From Cellulosilyticum sp. I15G10I2 (GTDB lineage: Bacteria > Bacillota > Clostridia > Lachnospirales > Cellulosilyticaceae): a stretch of 64,000 nt of DNA. The notes below the pieces were generated by a model, which was not told where the DNA came from, ran no database searches, and was given only the letters and a program-made list of their open reading frames with translations. The DNA lies in contig NZ_FMMP01000014.1 in the NCBI RefSeq assembly GCF_900095725.1, positions 1-64,000 of the forward strand, written 5' to 3'. Numbering within the stretch: the first letter of the stretch is position 1; each line of letters starts with the position of its first letter. The translations under genes were made by a program, and so were the position numbers. Below are positions 9,809 through 17,716 of the stretch, one piece after another.

Positions 9809-10864
9809 ATGATGACGAATATAGCATTATCAAAGAAAACCAACTCGAATACTTCACTCGGTATGCTTCTTTTAAAAGGAAGAACCTTTATCGTTTTAAT
9901 TCTACTTACGATATTTTTTAGTTTTGCAAGTCCTGCATTTTTAACTACAGCTAATTTACTGCTTATTGCAAAGCATGTTGCCATATACGGTATCTTAAGC
10001 ATTGGGATGACCTATGTTATTATTACGGGAGGAATAGATCTATCGGTAGGTGCAGTTGTAGGTCTAAGTGGTATGATAGCAGGAGGCCTTATTAATGAAG
10101 GCCTATCTATGTTTGGATATACCTTATATTTTAATGTCCCAGCTATTATTTTGATTACCGTTATATGTGGTGCTTTAATTGGATCTCTTAATGGCTTCTT
10201 AATCACTCGGTTTAAAGTAGCCCCTTTTATTGCAACACTCGGTATTATGTACGTAGCGAGAGGAGCAGCCATGCTGCGTTCAGGTGGAAAAACCTTTTCA
10301 AATATTGTAGGGAAAGAGGTTCTTGGAAATACAGGGTTTGAAGTACTAGGCAGAAATGTTTTTAATGTTCCTATTGGGGCAATTATTTTAGCAGTTATTG
10401 CAGTATTAGCAGGAATTGTTTTAAAGAAAACACCTTTTGGATGGCATGTTTTTTCTATAGGAGGTAATGAAAAAGCAGCCAAACTATCTGGCGTTAAAGT
10501 GAATAGGGTCAAAATTTTAGTTTATATTTTCTCAGGTGTATGTTCTGCCGTAGTAGGACTTATAGCTGCTTCACAGCTTATAGCTGCTCATCCTGCAACA
10601 GGTGAGTCGTGGGAAATGAATGCGATTGCTGCAGCAGTACTTGGGGGTACTTCAATGGCCGGCGGGATTGGAACCATAGGGGGGACCATTGTAGGGGCCT
10701 TTGTAATAGGAGTCATTAATGATGGGATGGTTATGTGTGGGGTGTCTGAGTTCTGGCAGATGGTTATTAAGGGATTAGTTATTATCTTTGCCGTTATTAT
10801 TGACCAGTTTCAGCGCAACCTTCAGGCTAAAATGGCACTTCAGCAACGTAACGAAAACAAATAA
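9809..10864 (+). CDS. sugar ABC transporter permease (RbsC-like)
   Basis: 351-aa inner-membrane permease of the BPD_transp_2 family with 8-10 hydrophobic segments. Family marks include GMTYVIITGGIDLSVGAVVGL near residue 70 and the C-terminal AAVLGGTSMAGGIGTIGGT. RBS AAAGGAG and two possible ATGs (9809, 9812). Only one permease gene is present, so it probably works as a homodimer with the two-domain ATPase. Confidence 0.92.
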   Translation: MMTNIALSKKTNSNTSLGMLLLKGRTFIVLILLTIFFSFASPAFLTTANLLLIAKHVAIYGILSIGMTYVIITGGIDLSVGAVVGLSGMIAGGLINEGLSMFGYTLYFNVPAIILITVICGALIGSLNGFLITRFKVAPFIATLGIMYVARGAAMLRSGGKTFSNIVGKEVLGNTGFEVLGRNVFNVPIGAIILAVIAVLAGIVLKKTPFGWHVFSIGGNEKAAKLSGVKVNRVKILVYIFSGVCSAVVGLIAASQLIAAHPATGESWEMNAIAAAVLGGTSMAGGIGTIGGTIVGAFVIGVINDGMVMCGVSEFWQMVIKGLVIIFAVIIDQFQRNLQAKMALQQRNENK

Positions 10865-10883
10865 AATATAAGGGGAGACGTTT

Positions 10884-11279
10884 ATGAAGAAGAAGGGGAT
10901 TTTAAATAGTCAGTTAGCTGCATATATTGCGGCACTTGGGCATAAAGATATGTTTCTTATTGGCGATGCAGGCATGCCTATACCTAAGGGGATTCCAATG
11001 GTTGATTTAGCGGTCATTGGCGGCGTGCCAACTTTTAAACAAGTATTAGATGCGGTGCTCGAAGAAACGGAGGTTGAATTTTACTATTTGGCAGAGGAGA
11101 TTTTAGAAAACAATCCAATTTTAAATCAATATATCAGTGAAAAATTGAATGGCTTAAAGTTTGAAAGGATGCCACATACTCAGTTTAAAGAAATGACTAA
11201 ACAAGTTAAGTTTGCAGTTAGAACAGGGGAGTTTACGCCTTATCCTAATATTATTCTAACAGCAGGGGTTGCTTTTTAG
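10884..11279 (+). CDS. rbsD: D-ribose pyranase (RbsD family)
   Basis: 131-aa mutarotase that interconverts ring forms of a pentose. The residues known from RbsD are in place: H20 (LGHKD), D28 (IGDAG) and Y120/N122 (FTPYPNI). RBS GGGGAG before ATG. It is the last gene of the operon, before a strong terminator. RbsD normally accompanies RbsK, but here the kinase is FGGY and an isomerase is present, so the enzyme probably serves an aldopentose other than, or in addition to, ribose. Confidence 0.9.
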   Translation: MKKKGILNSQLAAYIAALGHKDMFLIGDAGMPIPKGIPMVDLAVIGGVPTFKQVLDAVLEETEVEFYYLAEEILENNPILNQYISEKLNGLKFERMPHTQFKEMTKQVKFAVRTGEFTPYPNIILTAGVAF

Positions 11280-11355
11280 TCTAACAGGACTGAAATATAA
11301 TACTTAAACTATGAATAGAGCAAAGCAATAAGCGTGTGCTGAGTAGATCAGGAAT

Positions 11356-11420
11356 AAAATAAGACAATAATAAAAAGGGTTATTTTTTTAAAATCCTACT
11401 TTATTATTGTCTTATTTTTT
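11356..11420 (+). terminator. strong terminator of the sugar operon
   Basis: Perfect 19-bp stem (11356-11374 with 11400-11418) ending in TTTTTT; the loop has a small AGG/CCT inner pairing. Confidence 0.9.
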
Positions 11421-11422
11421 AT

Positions 11423-11509
11423 GAAATAGGAAAGTGCGTCTTGCTTGCAAGGGACCAAACTTTCCTGTTTCACAAGCGTGTGCGTTTTTTGCACACTTTC
11501 TTGTGAAAT
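11423..11509. repeat. dispersed palindromic repeat, full-length copy 1
   Basis: Begins GAAATAGGAAAGTGCGTCTT. GAAATAGGAAAGT pairs with ACTTTCCTGTTTC (one G-U) around a loop, and GTTTCACAAG with GTGTGC pairs with GCACAC and CTTGTGAAAT, so two overlapping hairpins compete. Related copies are at 17143-17205 and 57255-57280. All lie immediately after operon terminators. Looks like a REP- or MITE-type element; no ORF. Confidence 0.7.
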
Positions 11510-11745
11510 AAGATAATTTGAATTGTAAGCTACAGCCCAAATTTTTCTATAAAAACATGCTAATTAAATTGCAAGTAGTTGATAAAAATGTATTATAGTG
11601 TAATAAAATATACTATAATATAGATAGGGAGAAGCAAATAGATAGTGTTTTGCAGCAATAGATCTGCAAAATAAAGAGACTAAAAAATTACATAGCACCT
11701 TTTCTAAATAGAAAAATATAATACAACGAGCTTTTTGAAAGCACA

Positions 11746-11775
11746 TTAAGTGATAAATACATGCTAATCACTTAA
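11746..11775 (+). promoter_or_regulatory. inverted repeat just upstream of the GGDEF gene
   Basis: TTAAGTGAT (11746-11754) and ATCACTTAA (11767-11775) form a 9-bp inverted repeat with a 12-nt centre, 5 bp before the Shine-Dalgarno region. Operator or leader hairpin. The rest of the 11510-11799 gap is AT-rich with several TATAAT-like boxes and no convincing -35. Confidence 0.4.
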
Positions 11776-11799
11776 CGTAAAAGGAAGGGATGATGTAGG

Positions 11800-12687
11800 A
11801 TGGAAATTATTGATGATATTAAAGAAAGTTTTTCAATGTTTACAGATCTTTATGATATATTAAGACTAGTTGATCCTATTAACAAGAAAAGCATTATTAT
11901 AGAAGAAAATGAATACAAAGAAATTGAAGGAAGCTGCTATAGTTTTTGGAAAAAAGATACTTTTTGTGATAACTGTATTGCTATGAGAGCATATTATGAA
12001 AAAGATACCTGCGTAAGGTTAGAATTTAAGGATGAAAATATATTATTACTTATTGCAGTGCCTATCAATTTACAAAAGCATCATTATATCTTAGAAATAA
12101 TAAAAAACATATCCCAAGAGTCTAATTTTCTAAAAGCTAATACACAAGCTGTTGATACTATAACCCAGATCTTAAATGGAATGACGGAAAAGTTCATTAA
12201 AGATGAAATTACAGGGACTTTTAATAAACGGTATATTAATGAAAGATTGATAGTAGATATTAATACTCACTTAAATAAAAAGTTGCCCTTATCAGTTATT
12301 ATGACGACTATCGACAACCTTAAATATGTTAAGGATATTTATGGACAGGGAATAGGGGAAAAGGTTTTAAAAGATTTTGCAGAGGTTATTAGAAGCTCAA
12401 TAGATCATTCGAAAGATTGGGTAGGAAGATATAGCGGAGAAACATTTTTAATAGTTTTAAATAATACTCCCATTGATAAGGCTTATAAAACTGTAGAAAA
12501 AATAAGAAGACATATAGAAAATACGCACTTTGAATATGGGGAGATTAAAGTGAGTATAACATCAAGCTTTGGTGTAACTGTAACCTATGATAAAATGATT
12601 ACAATTGATGAACTGATTGCAAGTGTTGATGAAAAATTATATAGGGCAAAAAAGAAAAGACCAAATAATATCATTAAAGAAGACTAA
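11800..12687 (+). CDS. GGDEF-domain protein with degenerate active site
   Basis: 295-aa protein: an N-terminal sensor-like region (1-110) with a Cys cluster (SCYSFWKKDTFCDNC, then C71-like Cys in DTCVRLEF), a linker helix, and a C-terminal GGDEF fold (about 135-290). The signature reads SGETF instead of GG(D/E)EF. In the metal and substrate motif, usually DIDxFKxxND...GD, it reads TIDNLKYVKD...GE, so the first Asp (metal) and the Asn (guanine) are replaced. On PleD knowledge this should impair c-di-GMP synthesis. It may therefore be a receptor or structural GGDEF rather than a cyclase. ATG 11800 follows AAGGAAGGG. Confidence 0.82.
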   Translation: MEIIDDIKESFSMFTDLYDILRLVDPINKKSIIIEENEYKEIEGSCYSFWKKDTFCDNCIAMRAYYEKDTCVRLEFKDENILLLIAVPINLQKHHYILEIIKNISQESNFLKANTQAVDTITQILNGMTEKFIKDEITGTFNKRYINERLIVDINTHLNKKLPLSVIMTTIDNLKYVKDIYGQGIGEKVLKDFAEVIRSSIDHSKDWVGRYSGETFLIVLNNTPIDKAYKTVEKIRRHIENTHFEYGEIKVSITSSFGVTVTYDKMITIDELIASVDEKLYRAKKKRPNNIIKED

Positions 12688-12742
12688 TCCTTAATATGAG
12701 CACCTTAATTTCATTATGCTATTTAGAAAGAGGGGGTTAGAT

Positions 12743-12949
12743 ATGGATAAAAAAGATATGGGATATACCAAACTAGAAAGGCTTAATAAGTGCATTGATG
12801 ACTTAAGAGAAATTTTAAATGAAGTATGCCTAATGGCTGATGACATTAAAAAACATGAAGAAAAACTATTTATAAGCAGATGTCTAGATGAACTTATAGT
12901 TGAGTATATGAAAGAAATTCAAAAAAAAGAGGTAACAAGGGGCAAATGA
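12743..12949 (+). CDS. Spo0E-like aspartyl-phosphate phosphatase family protein
   Basis: 68-aa helical hairpin protein. Start ATG 12743 follows AGAGGGGG; an upstream ATG at 12716 lacks a Shine-Dalgarno. The pattern LNKCIDDLREILNEV ... LFISRCLDELIVEYMKE fits the Spo0E family, whose SxxLDxLIxxY signature is read here as SRCLDELIVEY. Family members remove phosphate from Spo0A~P and delay sporulation. It directly follows the GGDEF-like gene and may be co-transcribed. Confidence 0.7.
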   Translation: MDKKDMGYTKLERLNKCIDDLREILNEVCLMADDIKKHEEKLFISRCLDELIVEYMKEIQKKEVTRGK

Positions 12950-12972
12950 GTTATAAATGAATATATTGTGAC

Positions 12973-13035
12973 TTAGAATATTCATAGGGGTGTGATATAA
13001 TGATAGGAAAATGGATACTATTAGACTTATAGTAT
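12973..13035 (+). promoter_or_regulatory. promoter and leader hairpin of the Dabb gene
   Basis: TTAGAA (12973-12978), 17-bp spacer, TATAAT (12996-13001). A perfect hairpin GATACTAT/ATAGTATC (13013-13035) ends right before the AAAGGAGAG ribosome-binding site, so it may affect translation. Confidence 0.55.
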
Positions 13036-13054
13036 CAAAAAAAGGAGAGATATA

Positions 13055-13360
13055 ATGGTAAAACATATTGTAATGTGGCAAGTTGCTGACCACGACGAGC
13101 ATGGTAAGAAACAAGATATTTTAATCAAAATGAAACAACAGTTAGAAGCGCTTAAGGGACAAATTGAAGGGCTTATTGATCTAGAAGTAGGCTTTAATTT
13201 TAATCCAGGGGATATGGCTTATGATATAGCACTGTATTCAGTTTTAGAGGATAAAGAGGCACTTGGGCGTTATCAACAGCATCCGAAACACTTAGAAGTA
13301 GCTGATAACTTAGTTAGACAAGTTGCAATAAAAAGAGTAGTTGTAGATTATGAGATTTAG
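13055..13360 (+). CDS. Dabb (stress-responsive A/B barrel) domain protein
   Basis: 101-aa protein starting MVKHIVMWQV, with GLIDLEVGFNF and the YDIALYSVLEDKEALGRYQQHPKH segment that mark the dimeric alpha-beta barrel (Dabb) family. Such proteins are small cytoplasmic homodimers found in stress responses and in some enzymes; the reaction cannot be told from sequence. RBS AAAGGAGAG, ATG 13055, its own promoter at 12973-13001. Confidence 0.8.
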   Translation: MVKHIVMWQVADHDEHGKKQDILIKMKQQLEALKGQIEGLIDLEVGFNFNPGDMAYDIALYSVLEDKEALGRYQQHPKHLEVADNLVRQVAIKRVVVDYEI

Positions 13361-13475
13361 AGAGTAACAATTTTTTAAAAGAATATTAACTATAAATAAT
13401 GTATTTTTATTAATAGTTATCAATTTACAACTAAAGTATTTAATGGAATTATATGTAAAATGAATAAGACTTCTT

Positions 13476-13504
13476 TTGACATAAATATGTTAAATTAGTA
13501 ACAT
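13476..13504 (+). promoter_or_regulatory. promoter immediately upstream of the DnaA boxes
   Basis: TTGACA (13476-13481), 17-bp spacer, TAACAT (13499-13504). It would start transcription about at the first DnaA box and run toward the amino-acid ABC operon or a short leader RNA. Confidence 0.5.
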
Positions 13505-13514
13505 AACAAACATA

Positions 13515-13585
13515 TTATCCACAGAACCACTCAAGTACTTGTACGTATTTTCAACTTATACACAAAGTTATACACACTATCCACA
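13515..13585 (+). promoter_or_regulatory. cluster of four DnaA-box sequences
   Basis: One perfect TTATCCACA (13515-13523), two TTATACACA (13556-13564, 13568-13576) and one CTATCCACA (13577-13585), all on the + strand, the last two directly adjacent. The surrounding 13361-13809 gap is otherwise AT-rich and without genes. There is no dnaA or dnaN here, so this is not the usual clostridial oriC; it may titrate DnaA, reactivate it, or regulate the downstream operon. Confidence 0.65.
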
Positions 13586-13731
13586 GATTTAAAATCAATT
13601 ATGAGATATTTATGTTAATAGAATGGTGATAAACGTGAGGATAAAAAGGATAAAAATATCATTTTTTATATGTATCAAAGCATCCAGAAATTATCTCCTA
13701 TAAAGCTACAAAAAGTAACAAAAAAAACTTA

Positions 13732-13760
13732 TTGACTATAAATTCGCTTTAATGTATAAT
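13732..13760 (+). promoter_or_regulatory. main promoter of the amino-acid ABC operon
   Basis: TTGACT (13732-13737), 17-bp spacer, TATAAT (13755-13760), 50 bp before the ATG at 13810. Confidence 0.75.
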
Positions 13761-13809
13761 TATGCATAGTGATATGATTAAAGAATTAAAATATTAGGAG
13801 GAAATATAA

Positions 13810-14625
13810 ATGAAAAAAAATAAATTATTAAAAGTATTAACTTTTATAGGGACTGGAATGCTTTCTATGAGTATGCTCGCAGGATGTGCTGGTAATAGTA
13901 CGCCTCAAGCAGGCAACAATAATACAGCTTCAGAACAACCTAAAGCACCGGCAGATGGCGGTAAATATATTGTAATGGGAACCAATGCAGAGTTTGAACC
14001 TTTTGAATACCGTGAAGGTAGTGAAATCGTTGGATTCGACGTGGAAATTGCAAAAGCCATAGCTGCTAAGGCTGGGAAAGAGTTAAAAATAGAAGATATG
14101 GAATTTGGAACACTTATTGTAGGACTTAATAACAACCAAATGGATTTTATTGCAGCAGGTATGAGTGTAACAGAAGAGAGAAAAACACAAGTAGATTTCT
14201 CTAATCCATATTTTACATCTAAGCAAGTGATTATTGTTAAAGCTGATGATGGAAGTATCCAAACAGCAGATGACTTAGTAGGTAAAAAAGTTGGGGTACA
14301 GCTTGGAACAACAGGGGATTTATTTGTAAGCGGTACAGATGGGGTAGAAGTTCTTCAATTTGATAAAGCACCTCTTGCAGTGATGGAGCTTAAAAATGGC
14401 AAAGTTGATGCTGTTGTTATCGATGCAGAACCAGCCAAAAGACTTGTTGAAGGTCAAGATGATATTAAAGTATTAGATGCACCATTTACAGAAGAAGAGT
14501 ATGCGATTGCAGTAAGAAAAGGAGATAAAGAGCTTCTTGACTTAATTAACAGTGTAATTGAGGAACTTAAACAAAATGGAGAATATGATAAGATATTCGA
14601 AAAATTCTTTGATGTTGAAGAATAG
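13810..14625 (+). CDS. polar amino-acid ABC transporter substrate-binding lipoprotein
   Basis: 271-aa lipoprotein: signal peptide with lipobox MLAG-C26, a Ser/Ala/Pro-rich linker, then a type II binding fold of the SBP_bac_3 family (about 50-270). Typical segments are MGTNAEFEPFEYREGSEIVGFDVEIAKAI and DFIAAGMSVTEERKTQVDFSNPY, which in this family bind the amino-acid alpha groups. RBS TAGGAGG, ATG 13810. A terminator-like hairpin after it (14692-14726) probably lets only part of transcription reach the permease and ATPase. Exact amino acid not known. Confidence 0.92.
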   Translation: MKKNKLLKVLTFIGTGMLSMSMLAGCAGNSTPQAGNNNTASEQPKAPADGGKYIVMGTNAEFEPFEYREGSEIVGFDVEIAKAIAAKAGKELKIEDMEFGTLIVGLNNNQMDFIAAGMSVTEERKTQVDFSNPYFTSKQVIIVKADDGSIQTADDLVGKKVGVQLGTTGDLFVSGTDGVEVLQFDKAPLAVMELKNGKVDAVVIDAEPAKRLVEGQDDIKVLDAPFTEEEYAIAVRKGDKELLDLINSVIEELKQNGEYDKIFEKFFDVEE

Positions 14626-14691
14626 GCATAAATCTTAAAATAGAATAAGCAGAATAGAGTTCGTTTAAAAGAAAAAAATATTTTTTTAAAT

Positions 14692-14726
14692 AAAAAAGGT
14701 TAAGGTGTATGCTTTAGCCTTTTTTG
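14692..14726 (+). terminator. attenuating terminator between binding protein and permease
   Basis: AAAAAAGGTTAAGG pairs with CTTTAGCCTTTTTT with two G-U pairs over a short loop. Read-through would set binding protein above permease. Confidence 0.65.
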
Positions 14727-14820
14727 CATAAAGAAAATACTAGAAATACTGGATTAATTGTGCGTTTGACAATATAATAGATAAGGGACCTAGATGAATC
14801 ACCATAAGGAGGAAGAAATA

Positions 14821-15513
14821 TTGCAAAAAACATTAGATTTTTATAGGATATTTATGGAACAACGATTTTATATACTTGTATTTAACGGGATGCTATGGAC
14901 ATTAGGATTAACAGCTATTGCTTTAGTTGTTGGTATGTTAATTGGTATAATTATTGCCAGTGTACAAATCAGTCAGTTTCCTAAAGAACTGAAATGGCTT
15001 GAGAAGCTCTTAAAAAGAATAGCTAAAATCTATATAGATATTATTAGAGGGACACCAGCAGTTGTGCAAATAATATTTATGTGGAGTGTAATATTTGCGA
15101 ATTCAGGTTTACCTAGAATTGTTGTTGGTGGGATTGCCTTTGGCGTTAACAGCGGGGCTTATATGTCTGAGCTTATAAGAGCTGGTATACAAGGGATTGA
15201 TAAAGGACAAATGGAAGCTGGGCGTTCTTTAGGGTTTAAATATACAGAAACTATGCGTTATATCATTATGCCACAGGCTTTTAAGCAAATGCTACCGGCT
15301 TTTGTAAGCGAGTTTATTATTCTTATCAAAGAAACTGCGATTATCAGCTTTATAGGTGGCGTTGATCTTATGAAATCAGGTAATATTATGATAAGCCGTA
15401 CCTTTAATGTTACCCAGTCTTTACTTATTGTTGCAGCTTGCTACTTGCTGCTTACAGGAGTCTTTACAATGATTATGCGTAGGGTAGAAAAGAAAATTAA
15501 CATCAGTAATTAA
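14821..15513 (+). CDS. polar amino-acid ABC transporter permease
   Basis: 230-aa HisM/GlnP-type inner-membrane permease with about five membrane spans and the ATPase-contacting loop EAGRSLGFKYTETMRYIIMPQ. The frame opens at an ATG (14794) with no Shine-Dalgarno, while AAGGAGG at 14805-14811 points to TTG 14821, which gives the usual family N-terminus before the first helix. It pairs as a homodimer with the ATPase 12 bp downstream. Confidence 0.9.
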   Translation: MQKTLDFYRIFMEQRFYILVFNGMLWTLGLTAIALVVGMLIGIIIASVQISQFPKELKWLEKLLKRIAKIYIDIIRGTPAVVQIIFMWSVIFANSGLPRIVVGGIAFGVNSGAYMSELIRAGIQGIDKGQMEAGRSLGFKYTETMRYIIMPQAFKQMLPAFVSEFIILIKETAIISFIGGVDLMKSGNIMISRTFNVTQSLLIVAACYLLLTGVFTMIMRRVEKKINISN

Positions 15514-15525
15514 GGAGGCAGAAAG

Positions 15526-16248
15526 ATGATTAAAATAAATAATTTATATAAAAGCTTCGGGGACCTTCAGGTACTTAAGGGGATTACTGATTATGTCGAT
15601 AAGGGAGAGGTAGTTGTTATTATAGGTCCCTCGGGTTCAGGTAAATCTACTTATTTAAGATGTGTTAATCTTATGGAAGCACCGACAAGCGGACAAATTT
15701 TAATAGATAATATTGATATTACTGCGCCAAAGACAAATATAAATGAAGTGCGTCAAAAAGTAGGCATGGTATTTCAACACTTTAATCTCTTTCCGCATAT
15801 GACAGTTTTGGAAAACATCACTTTGGCACCTATAAAGCTTAAAAACATGTCAAAAGAAGAAGCGAGTAAGATTGCTTATAGACTTCTTGATAAAGTAGGA
15901 CTTAGGGAAAAAGCTGATGAATATCCAAATAGGCTTTCGGGCGGACAAAAACAAAGAATTGCTATTGCAAGGTCTCTTGCTATGAACCCAGAAGTCATGC
16001 TTTTTGACGAGCCAACTTCGGCCCTAGACCCAGAGATGGTTAAAGAAGTGCTTGAAGTTATTAAAGAACTTGTACATGAAGGGATGACGATGATGATTGT
16101 AACCCATGAGATGGGATTTGCAAAAGAAGTTGGAACAAGGCTCCTCTTTATGGATGAGGGCAGAATCATAGAAGAAGGTAACCCAAGAGATATCTTCGAT
16201 AATCCAAGAGAAGAAAGAACAAAGGCATTTTTAAGCAAGGTGCTATAG
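15526..16248 (+). CDS. polar amino-acid ABC transporter ATPase (GlnQ-like)
   Basis: 240-aa ATPase: Walker [10 protein letters not shown] near residue 33, signature LSGGQKQR, Walker [16 protein letters not shown], switch His in VTHEMGFA. Length and motifs are those of GlnQ/HisP. RBS AAGGAGG before ATG 15526. Completes the three-gene importer with 13810 and 14821. Confidence 0.94.
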   Translation: MIKINNLYKSFGDLQVLKGITDYVDKGEVVVIIGPSGSGKSTYLRCVNLMEAPTSGQILIDNIDITAPKTNINEVRQKVGMVFQHFNLFPHMTVLENITLAPIKLKNMSKEEASKIAYRLLDKVGLREKADEYPNRLSGGQKQRIAIARSLAMNPEVMLFDEPTSALDPEMVKEVLEVIKELVHEGMTMMIVTHEMGFAKEVGTRLLFMDEGRIIEEGNPRDIFDNPREERTKAFLSKVL

Positions 16249-16273
16249 ATATCAAATGCATTCAGCTACTTAT

Positions 16274-16334
16274 AAAAACTTTTCGTAAGTTTTCTATCTT
16301 TAAAAAGAGATGGCTACTTAAGAAAAGTTTTTTT
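16274..16334 (+). terminator. terminator of the amino-acid ABC operon
   Basis: AAAAACTTTTC (16274-16284) pairs with GAAAAGTTTTT (16322-16332), with further pairing inside the loop and a T-run to 16334. Confidence 0.75.
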
Positions 16335-16454
16335 ATTTGCTCTTATTTTTCATTTCAATCTGCCGAAATACATTTAAATAGATCTAAAAATATTCTTATA
16401 CATATTTTAAGTTGTTTAATAAATTTAATAGACTTAAAGAATAGGAGGATGAAT

Positions 16455-17081
16455 ATGAAAATCACAACAGCAACCCATGACTACATATCAAATTATGAAA
16501 AAACTAGAGCTACATCACAATCAAAAAAAGAAACTGAAGAACTTAATAAAAATAATGAAGATAAGTTTGTAAAATCCGAGGAGACTGAGAAAAAGCCTAT
16601 TTATGGTAAAATTAAAAAACTGACTTCAGAGCAGATTAAAGTTTTAAAAGAAGAACAAGCTCAGAGTCAGAAAGAAATGCTTAAAAAGATGATACAAGCT
16701 AATCTTAGTAATCAAGCCAATGCTTATGGCATGTCAGAGGGTAGCCAAAACATTATAAGAGAGATTTTTGGCAGCTTAGAAGAAGGAATTCCACCTCTTG
16801 CTACTACGCCAGAAGAAGCTAAAAAAGCTATTGAAGAAGGTGGTGCCTATAGCATAGGTGCAGTAGCTGCAAGAATCATGAAGATGGCTAAAGCTCTAGG
16901 GGAGAATGATCCAGAAAAAATAGGCATACTTAAAGATGCTGTTAAGCAAGGCTTTAAGCAAGCTGGAATGGACTTTGAAAAAATGAGTGGACAAAAGCTT
17001 CCGCAAATTTGTTTAGATACTTATGATGAAGTTATGAGACAATTTGATGAATGGGATAAAGAAAATACAGGAGCAGAGTAG
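16455..17081 (+). CDS. conserved clostridial protein of unknown function
   Basis: 208-aa hydrophilic cytoplasmic protein. AGGAGG at 16443-16448 favours ATG 16455 over the ATG 16449 that abuts it. Residues 1-75 are Lys/Glu/Gln-rich and probably disordered or coiled; residues about 110-200 form a helical domain (EGGAYSIGAVAARIMKMAKAL, DPEKIGILKDAVKQGFKQAG) that I recall from Clostridia proteins often annotated without basis as hydrogenase-4 component G, or related to DUF5610. No enzyme motif. It stands alone between two terminators. Confidence 0.65.
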   Translation: MKITTATHDYISNYEKTRATSQSKKETEELNKNNEDKFVKSEETEKKPIYGKIKKLTSEQIKVLKEEQAQSQKEMLKKMIQANLSNQANAYGMSEGSQNIIREIFGSLEEGIPPLATTPEEAKKAIEEGGAYSIGAVAARIMKMAKALGENDPEKIGILKDAVKQGFKQAGMDFEKMSGQKLPQICLDTYDEVMRQFDEWDKENTGAE

Positions 17082-17082
17082 G

Positions 17083-17138
17083 AGATGTCCTATAGCATAG
17101 ACTTAATTAAAAAGTCTATGCTATAGGACATCTTTTTA
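17083..17138 (+). terminator. strong terminator
   Basis: Perfect 22-bp stem (17083-17104 with 17112-17133), 7-nt loop, then TTTTATTTT. Confidence 0.93.
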
Positions 17139-17142
17139 TTTT

Positions 17143-17205
17143 GAAATAGGAAAGTGCGTCTTGCTTGCGGGGGATCATACTTTCCTGTTTCACAAGAGTG
17201 TGTGT
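17143..17205. repeat. dispersed palindromic repeat, copy 2 (left hairpin only)
   Basis: GAAATAGGAAAGTGCGTCTT, then GCTTGC, then ACTTTCCTGTTTCACAAG and GTGTGTG. It matches copy 1 through the first hairpin and diverges where copy 1 begins its second hairpin arm. Confidence 0.7.
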
Positions 17206-17229
17206 TTGACCAAAATATTTAAAATTATA

Positions 17230-17280
17230 TTGACACACGTGTCTCAAGGGTGTAATATCTGTGTATATAAAATATATACA
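17230..17280 (+). promoter_or_regulatory. promoter and palindromic operator of the GntR-ABC operon
   Basis: TTGACA (17230-17235), 17-bp spacer, TAATAT (17253-17258). Directly downstream TGTATATA-AAA-TATATACA (17262-17280) is an inverted repeat covering the expected start site, as for YtrA-type autorepression. Confidence 0.7.
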
Positions 17281-17337
17281 GACTAGATACAGTGTTTAGA
17301 GGTAAGGCAATAGACTTATGGCACGAGGAGATGAAAA

Positions 17338-17712
17338 ATGGATATTATTATCACTAATGATACGGCTATTCCGCTCTATGAGCAAATTATAAGTCAGATA
17401 AAGCATATGATTTTAAATGGCAAGCTCCAGCAGGGAGAAATACTGCCCTCTATTAGAATGATGGCAAAAGAACTTAAAGTAAGCATTATTACAGTCAAAA
17501 GAGCCTATGAAGAATTAGAGAAAGAAGAATTTGTACAGACAGCACCAGGCAAAGGGAGCTATGTATCTCTTAATAATATGGAAAGATTAAAGGAAATACA
17601 AATGAGCCAGATTGAAAACAAATTAGAAGAACTTATTATTTCAGCTAAAAATATAGGTATGACTTTAGAAGAACTAGAAGAGAGATTAGAACTAATCTAT
17701 GGGGAGGTTTAA
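17338..17712 (+). CDS. GntR-family regulator, YtrA subgroup
   Basis: 124-aa protein. Residues 1-75 are a GntR winged helix (PLYEQIISQIKHMILNGKL, LPSIRMMAKELKVSIITVKRAYEELEKEEFV), followed by the short helical tail of about 45 residues that defines the YtrA subgroup, which has no metabolite-binding domain. Such regulators usually repress their own ABC transporter operon. Start ATG 17338 after ACGAGGAG. Operator candidate at 17262-17280. Confidence 0.9.
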   Translation: MDIIITNDTAIPLYEQIISQIKHMILNGKLQQGEILPSIRMMAKELKVSIITVKRAYEELEKEEFVQTAPGKGSYVSLNNMERLKEIQMSQIENKLEELIISAKNIGMTLEELEERLELIYGEV

Positions 17713-17716
17713 AAAG

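Noticed and set aside
10012-10512. 166-aa open frame on the - strand inside the RbsC-like permease
   Set aside because: Antisense shadow of a well-supported membrane protein gene.
13515-13585. Chromosomal replication origin
   Set aside because: Only four boxes, no dnaA, dnaN or recF nearby and no clear unwinding-element arrangement; kept only as a DnaA-box cluster.
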